Shown here piece by piece: positions 58,141 through 64,000 of a DNA stretch of 64,000 nt. The notes beneath the pieces are model-generated. The model searched no databases, was not told the DNA's origin, and saw only the letters and a list, made by a program, of their open reading frames with translations. Each line of letters opens with the position of its first letter. Positions within the stretch are counted from its first letter, which is position 1. Position numbers and translations under genes: made by a program. The stretch comes from Cymbidium sinense (lineage: Eukaryota > Streptophyta > Magnoliopsida > Asparagales > Orchidaceae). The DNA lies in assembly GCA_021442155.1 (NCBI GenBank), contig CM038221.1, forward strand, positions 148,109,601 to 148,173,600. The letters are read 5' to 3'.

Positions 58141-60250
58141 TCACAAGGTCAGGTCACAGTCTGCAAAATGGCCGTTCAAAAATTTGTCTTTACTTTCCCC
58201 ATGGTATGGATCTAGCTTTAGATCGTGACTTCCTCATCTGAGACCATACCCACTTGATCCACTTTTCGGAGGATTTGAGGGGCCAGATCACTTGTGAGGG
58301 CATTCCCCTCACCACCAGGAAGAAGGGGTAAGCCGGTCATCAGGATTTACCTTCTAATTCATATGTCTCCTCATTGAAGAGGAAAGTGTGGCGTCAGCTT
58401 AGTCTAGTAGTACCGGCATCATTCCAGCTGCATTGTTGTCCTAAGTTGCCCATGCAAGCACTACCATCAGACTCCCAAGGGTAAGGCTCCCCGTTTAGGC
58501 TTGCCTCCCCACATTTGAGTATGGGTCTAGCTCACTCCTCTATCCTACTGCACAGTGTAGGAACAAAAATGATCAAATGGTTCCACACTGGATAGCCAGC
58601 TAGAGGCTAGCCAGATGCCATGGATGAGTCTCCCATGATCACTTCACCACCGTAAAACCAATTTCATCCTCTCTCGGATTAGATAGAGAGGATGCTAGGG
58701 AGATGTTCATCACCTCCGGTCTACAACCAGCCTAGAGTAAGAGGTCGTAGTTCGATTTGTATGCCAGCATACAAATGCCGTGAGTCCCAGTACTTTGATC
58801 TTTGATCTATTATCCCACGTAGGAGGTAGATCATCGAGAGGGCCGTGAGGCCCATACATCACATTACTAGCAGAGAGTGAGGAGGTTCACCATCATCGGC
58901 CGCTTCTTTGGTTGATTTTCTAGCGCATGCTACCGCAACCATACGATAGTATTCTTTTACCCACCACGAGGGCGTTCTGTATACAGAGAGTCGGGTGTCT
59001 CCACCCCACGCTCTACCCCTGCCCACCATCCAAGAGGTTTCATCTCCCATTCCATCTAAGGCCATGAAGGCCGTGACTGGGGAAAACGCCCGTTGGTGAT
59101 CCAGCTATGGCCAAGGGATCCTACTCCTCCAACACCACCCTTTATGGTAGGGTCGAGCTCTCTTGCTTGACCTTCTACCCCAGTGGTGGTGCGAAAGAAG
59201 TGGTGATCCCGGAGCATCGTGGTTGTTCCTTCACCAACTCCACCCACACAAATTAAGATGGTGAGTTATCATGATATTCCAGACAATCATCAAATTGTAG
59301 CGTGATGTGAGGATCATCCTAAGATTACACTATTACAAACAAGACGTACTAGGAGTATCATTCTTCTAGTGAGCACATTAAGACATGGATTGATCCCAAT
59401 GAAGATGACTTGATGGGGGATTCAACTCGAGTATGCATGGTCGATACTAGAGGATCTCTTCTTAGGGAGAAACAGGCCATGGAAGGTGATGAGGTTGATC
59501 AAGAGGACACCGTAAAATCAGCCCAACACCTCTGAATTCAGTTAAGGTAGAAGGACAAGTAGATTGATAGGATGGCACGTCAGTTATAGGACTTATTAGC
59601 AGCAGTATCAATGCTTAAGAAATAAGCCCCTTCAGTTCATCCTATTACAGTCGATGTCAGTCAGCCTGAGCTAGTGCATGTCTTAGACCCAGTTAAGACT
59701 CTACCTCCCATTGAGCAAGGTAGCACTAGCTGTATAGAAGTGAGTGGAAAGTACCTCCATATAAAATATAAATCCATGGTTGAGCAATAGGTAGGAAGCT
59801 TTGGCTCAAGCCGGGGAGGATCATCGGTTCCAAAGGGTAGACCCTACAGGAATTGATGCTATCTCCATATCCCAAGGATTTAGGCCTCCTTCCTTCAAAA
59901 GCTTGATGATGGTGAAAATCGAGGATGAACTACTGATTAGGTGAAGATATTTTGCTTAGAGCAACTTTTTATCAAGATATTTGTTGGAGCTCAACAAAAG
60001 GTTACTGTATGTGATCTCGTTGTAGCCCAATAGCACTCTGGCGAGTCACTTGTTGATTATATTCTCCGATGATGTAACTTGAGTATGAAGTGTGAACCAC
60101 AGTTGTCTGAATAACATGCCATTAAGATTCTCTTGAAGAATATCCATTGCCCAGTTGCCTTCATGCTTAAGGGCTTCACCATCAAGATATTTGAGAAGTT
60201 AATCAACAAGGCTAGTCTACAAGGAGAGGCCAAAGCAGTTGCCTTTTCAG
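58141..60250 (+). pseudogene. Gag of the giant element, right copy
   Basis: The N-terminal part (58141-59850) is the inverse of 40860-42650 and is badly frameshifted. The core is readable at about 59950-60245: EQLFIKIFVGAQQKVTVCDL, then HSGESLVDYIL, NLSMKCEPQLSE, IKILLKNIHCPVAFMLKGFT and FEKLINKASLQGEAKA. This corresponds to the LE..F...F.......DL....Q...ESV.DYI.RFR end of the retrotransposon gag domain. At least three in-frame stops are present. Gag would form the particle shell. Confidence 0.75.
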
Positions 60251-60557
60251 AATGTTGTGAATCAAAAGTTTATGAGAGAAAACCGGGGCGGATGGTTGAC
60301 AGGGAAGCGACCATAGATCGGTCGAGACCGACCTTAGCGGACTCCACCTCCTTTGCCACACACTAGGCATCCTCCTCCCACGACTTCCACGGTGAGCACA
60401 ACCACCACCACCGCCTGACATCAACGACATGCATATCCGCCAGGTAGTATGGTCCACCTACTCTTTTAGATAAGTTAAACAAACCTTATTCTTTTAAGAG
60501 GTAATCAAAAAAATCTTTAAGAATCTCTTAAAGAAACCATTTTCTACAAGCCTAGGA

Positions 60558-60806
60558 ATGGAGGAAGTAGGAAAAATTCATGTTCCAAACTTTTGCCTTT
60601 ACCACCGTATGCTAGGCCACATTTTAGAGGATTGCTTCACATTCAAGGCCTGGCTTGAACATAGTTTCAAAATCGATGCTGTAGTTATCCCGATGGAATA
60701 CCTTGTGGAACAACCTTCTAGTTCCATTAGGGTAATCCTTGGGGATACAAGTGATCCTACCAAAACCAAAGAAGGTTGGGACATTTCTTTGTATAAAATC
60801 TCTTAG
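60558..60806 (+). pseudogene. Gag zinc-knuckle-like block, right copy
   Basis: 82 open codons: EEVGKIHVPNFCLYHRMLGH, then ILEDCFTFKAWLEHSFKID, then SSIRVILGDTSDPTKTKEGW. The C..H...GH..EDC.TFK.WLE pattern is the modified knuckle of this gypsy branch (compare 10205-10430 and the left copy at 39690-40000). The frame is open only here; flanks are shifted. The intact protein would bind genomic RNA. Confidence 0.7.
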
Positions 60807-61050
60807 AAAATAATTTAGAAGATCAAGAAGCTTTCCTTTTCGGTGCAGTCATCAAACCTCCAACCAAGGAAGGTTTGTAAGTTGCCTGCCAACTCTAGAA
60901 AGCGGAGCTCAGTGCGCGTGCAACATGTGTCGGCCCGGATAGCCTCTTAGCAATAGCCACCATGTGTCCGACCTCCAACCATGGGTTCTTCCACACGGTG
61001 ACTTCTTCCATTTTAGCTCTTATATTTCTTCTGTATAGAACTCTTGTATA

Positions 61051-61700
61051 GTGGATAAGGGCATCAAATCCCCTTCCACTTACTCACTTGACTTCTACTT
61101 TGTACCCCCAAATACTTCCAAGAAATTGAAGAATAAAGCTAGTTTGAATTACATCACTGTCTCTTCTGATGAGTTGTATTCTTTTATTCCTAATGATAAC
61201 TCTTCAAGTCTAATTAACTATAACAATTTTGATCATCCTCTTTATGATTCAGAGTTGGACTTTCCAACTCTGAATATTATGGGTTCACCTCTTGAGATAG
61301 ACTTGGAATTATCTGATTCCGAGAGTCCCATAGGAGAAGCTGTAAGTGAGCCTGAAGTGTGTAGAACTTGCCACCACCTTACCTCTAGAGATTACTGAAG
61401 TTAACCTCCATAGTGGCTAGGTTCTACCTCCTAGGGTAACACTTCAAGATGGAGGGAAATAAGTCATTGGTACCGAAGATCGAGAAGCCCTTCCATAGGA
61501 TGCTCCACCCTTGGATATGCTTATGGAAGACTAGCAGAAGGTGGACTACAATGTCCTTTCTCATCTAAGAAAGTTGCCATCTAAGCTAAGCATATATTGC
61601 TGTCTTATCCAAAGAGATGAGGAATCACTAATCAAGGCTCTCCTTGATCACGAAAATATAGCTTCTTGCTATAGGTGAGGAAGCACACTATGCAAAGAAG
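61051..61700 (+). pseudogene. Gag-pol linker, right copy
   Basis: 61051-61398 (115 codons) is Ser/Asp/Asn-rich with no recognised fold. Near 61545-61610 the frame gives DYNVLSHLRKLPSKLSIY and then SLIKALLDHE, the conserved block seen at 9242-9460 in the second family. A stop and shift lie between the two. Confidence 0.65.
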
Positions 61701-61739
61701 CCCAAGGGATCACCTTCAGATGAAGACCTTCTCTAGGGG

Positions 61740-62200
61740 ACTTGGAGCACAACCGTTCCCTTACATTACGGTCGACATGGACAAATTGGACTCCCAGGTT
61801 CTCATGGATTGGTGCATGTGAATATTATGAGTTAAGACCCTTGCCTATTTGAAGATGATCGACATCTACACTGAGGAGATAGGATGATGTTGAGAGGATT
61901 CAATGATCAAGGTGAGCGGGCTTTAGGTTCTATAGTGTTACCGTTGGAGATCGGTGACTGGAAGACTAAAGCCAAGTTCTACATCATTGATTTGAATACT
62001 TCATTCACTTCTTTGCTTAGTAGGCCTTGGATACATCATAACAAGATCATTCCATCCTCCCTTCATCAGTGCATCAAGTTTAGAAAAGATTGAATTGATT
62101 ACCGTATCAATGGAGACAAAAAGCTATTTTCAGTTAGAGAGGTTGAGATCTATGAGGATGCGACTTACTATCTTCCTCAAAACACCATTCCTCATGAACT
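61740..62200 (+). pseudogene. Retropepsin-like protease, right copy
   Basis: The open part at 61884-62093 (69 codons) has LRGFNDQGERALGSIVLPLE, KAKFYIIDLNTSFTSLLSRP and WIHHNKIIPSSLHQCIKF. It is collinear with 8381-9034 (GF.G....LGSI.LPL, F..ID..TSF..LLSRPW.H, PS.LHQC.K). The catalytic D-S/T-G expected just upstream is not readable because of frameshifts around 61740-61880. After HQC the frame continues past a stop with NGDKKLFSVREVEIYEDATY, also parallel to the second family. Confidence 0.7.
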
Positions 62201-63129
62201 TGGACAAAATTCAAATGCAAATGCAAAAGTAAAAGAAAATGAAGCAAAATAAAAGATAAAAGAAAATGAAAAATAAAAGTCTAAGTGAGAAGAAAGGGGA
62301 ATTGAAGAAGAAGATCCGCATATCACATTCCACCCAGTTCATTCCATCATGGACATGTGGGTGGGATGGCTCAACCTCCACTAGGTAGAGGCAGAGGTAG
62401 AAATAGAGGCAATTTCAGAGGTGGGAGACCCCCTAGCCTTCATCATGGGGTCATGTGTTCTAGTCCATGGGGTACCTACTATTCACATAGACTTGGAATC
62501 CAGCTCGAAGGATGAGTTTAATTTGATTAATATACCAGCCACCCCTCTCAGCGGGTTCCATTGGAGGTGACTTTTGATCCAACCAGAGATGAAGACCAGG
62601 CCTCCAAGCAAAGCAAAGTATTTGAATCTAATTTATGTGAAACTATTCGGCAGTAATTGGGAACCTTAGCTCTTACCTCACTTACATCTTAGAAAGTTGA
62701 AGGTTTAGTAGTTATGGAAGTCCCTAAGTCTTCCAGTGACACAAAGCAAAAGAGGTTCTTTTTGAGTTCATCATCCTCAGAGCATGTAGGACTTAAGGAA
62801 GATACTTTTAAGAATTAATGGAATTACCTTTTGACTTTTACTCGCCTTGTGTTCAAAATCTTATACAAAGGTTTAGTTCCTTACATGGTCTACAGCAGTC
62901 AAATAAGCTATGGAAAATATAGGGGAAGCACAATCAAAAGTATAGGATTTGGTACAGTGGGTCTAGTCGATGACGAAGATTATTTCCTAATTGTTACCAA
63001 TCATTTGGAATCTTATAGGTTCTTCTCACAAATCCCCAACTCTTATGAGAATGTGTGTTTAGAAATTTCAGATGATCCATATGATCTCCAAGTTAAAGAG
63101 GCACCACCAGAACTTGAAGAAGAGATTCA
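62201..63129 (+). pseudogene. Protease-RT linker with Arg-Gly-rich segment, right copy
   Basis: Around 62370-62440 one frame reads LGRGRGRNRGNFRGGRPP, an RGG-type nucleic-acid-binding composition. 62831-63129 is open (part of a 143-codon stretch to 63262), with GFGTVGLVDDEDYFLIVTNH and PPELEEEIHSTIDKL. I do not recognise a domain there beyond the usual variable spacer before RT. Confidence 0.5.
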
Positions 63130-64000
63130 TTCAACAATAGACAAGCTTAAAGAAATCAGCTTTGGGACAGAAGAAAATCCACGCCCTACATACATCAGTT
63201 CGTTGCTAAATGAAGAAGAAACGAATGACTTAGTTAGTTTATTGGCGAGTTTAAAAGCATAGTTATGAAGAAATTATCTCTTGGCGTAGCGGTCCAGCTA
63301 TCAATAGATAATGTTACCCTATTAAGCAAGCTCCTAGATGCATGCGATTAAAATTGAACAACGGGTCATTTGAAGTCAAGAAATTGATCGATTTGGTTTC
63401 ATCGGAAGAAAAAATATTCTACACGGTTAGCTAGTGTCATCCTAGTTAAAAGAAGAATGGCCAAATTTCATTTGTCGATTTTGATTAAATAAGGCATGTC
63501 CTAAGGATGAGTTTCCTCTTCCTATACCAGAATTAATGGTGGACATCACCTCATCTCATGTAGTCTTCTCTTTCATGGATGGATCATCTGGCTATAACCA
63601 AATCAAGATGTCTCCTAAAGATGAAAGAAATACTATTTTTTGAACCCTGATCAAAATCTTCTGTTATAGGGTCATGCCTTTCGACCTTAAAATGCGTGCT
63701 ACATACCAGCGGCCATGACTCGGATCTTCAACGAACTCATCCATCATCGTTGAGTGCTTTTGATGATGAGTCAGAGGAAGACCACCTCTTTAACTTGAGT
63801 AGTTTTGAGCGGGATAATATAACCTTAAGATGAATCCCCTGAAGTGTGCATTCTGAGTCACTTCAAGGAAATTCCTTAGGTTTGTTATTCGACATCAGGG
63901 AATAGAAATAGATCCTGAAAAGATCAAAGCTAAATGTCACCTCCTAAGAGTTTAACTCAACTTAGATCCTTTCAAGGATGATTGGCATATCTAAAATGCT
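63130..64000 (+). pseudogene. Reverse transcriptase (partial), Ty3/gypsy, right copy
   Basis: It starts with LKEISFGTEENPRPTYISSL (pre-RT signature I.IGTEE.PRPTYIS.LL). After frameshifts come KACPKDEFPLPIPELMVD, VFSFMDGSSGYNQIKMSPKD and MPFDLK..ATYQR. The catalytic region reads F-D-D-E-S-E-E-D-H-L-F at 63759-63788, corresponding to Y-V-D-D...EDHL, so both metal-binding aspartates are still encoded. Then MNPLKCAF, HQGIEIDPEKIKA and a degenerate LR.FQ.RLAYI block run to the window end. Stops and shifts make it non-functional; RNase H and integrase lie beyond the window. Confidence 0.85.

Larger units (their letters stand above)
49031..64000 (+). mobile_element. Giant Ty3/gypsy LTR retrotransposon, right copy (plus, pol present)
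   Basis: Order: 5' LTR without its first part (49031-55812), PBS (55819-55833), hairpin leader (55834-58140), gag (58140-60250), knuckle (60558-60806), linker (61051-61700), protease (61740-62093), second linker (62100-63130) and RT (63130-64000, running off the window). The LTR, leader and gag are the inverse of 31994-48930. The coding part has many stops and frameshifts. Gag-PR-RT order and RT motifs place it in Ty3/gypsy. The long LTR, extended leader and PBS suggest the Tat/Ogre-like branch (inference). Confidence 0.85.

Overview
This window looks like repeat-dense, AT-rich nuclear DNA of a flowering plant. It carries plant-type Ty3/gypsy gag-pol relics, an RTE-type plant LINE, a plant mobile domain (PMD) pseudogene, several (TA)n microsatellites, a satellite-like tandem array and a 100-N assembly gap. 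I see no intact cellular protein-coding gene and no tRNA or rRNA gene. Nearly every recognisable coding stretch is a decayed transposable element with stops and frameshifts. The species cannot be fixed from the sequence.

Layout: 1-3480 is a minus-strand Ty3/gypsy relic (RT, protease, zinc knuckle, gag, then its 5' LTR with a TATA box). 4505-7403 is a tandem array of about 20 monomers of about 145 bp. It abuts a PMD-like pseudogene at 7440-8205 (+). 8381-13760 is a second minus-strand Ty3/gypsy relic (protease to gag, PBS, 5' LTR). Related LTR or leader material recurs at 18138-20060 and 25930-28345. Between these lie AT-rich tracts, four (TA)n arrays, a candidate MITE, a CACTA-like end and three purine-rich, GC-richer islands. 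A minus-strand LINE fragment occupies 28347-29915.

The right half (31994-64000) is dominated by two copies of one very large LTR retrotransposon family arranged head to head around the gap at 48931-49030. The left copy (minus) has its 3' LTR at 31994-39490, a gag-only interior at 39490-42700, a 2.4-kb leader at 42700-45124, and a 5' LTR cut by the gap. The right copy (plus) has a 5' LTR of at least 6.8 kb (49031-55812), a PBS, the same leader (55834-58140), then gag, protease and RT running off the window. The LTR seems to be about 7 kb, which is exceptional. Its U3 has a dense cluster of TTGACC/GGTCAA words (the WRKY W-box core).

The most striking feature is the leader between PBS and gag. 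It is an array of more than 20 short stem-loops spaced about 80-90 bp apart, whose stems change sequence in a compensatory way while the loop (around AAATTTRGGTA) stays nearly constant. This is the best candidate for an undescribed functional RNA or DNA structure here. How the parts relate: the two gypsy families share a PBS of the type TGGCAACT(T)CGCT and a U5 motif followed by a co-varying hairpin, so they are probably relatives. The giant element appears to have inserted into one of the older GC-richer islands at 31993/31994.
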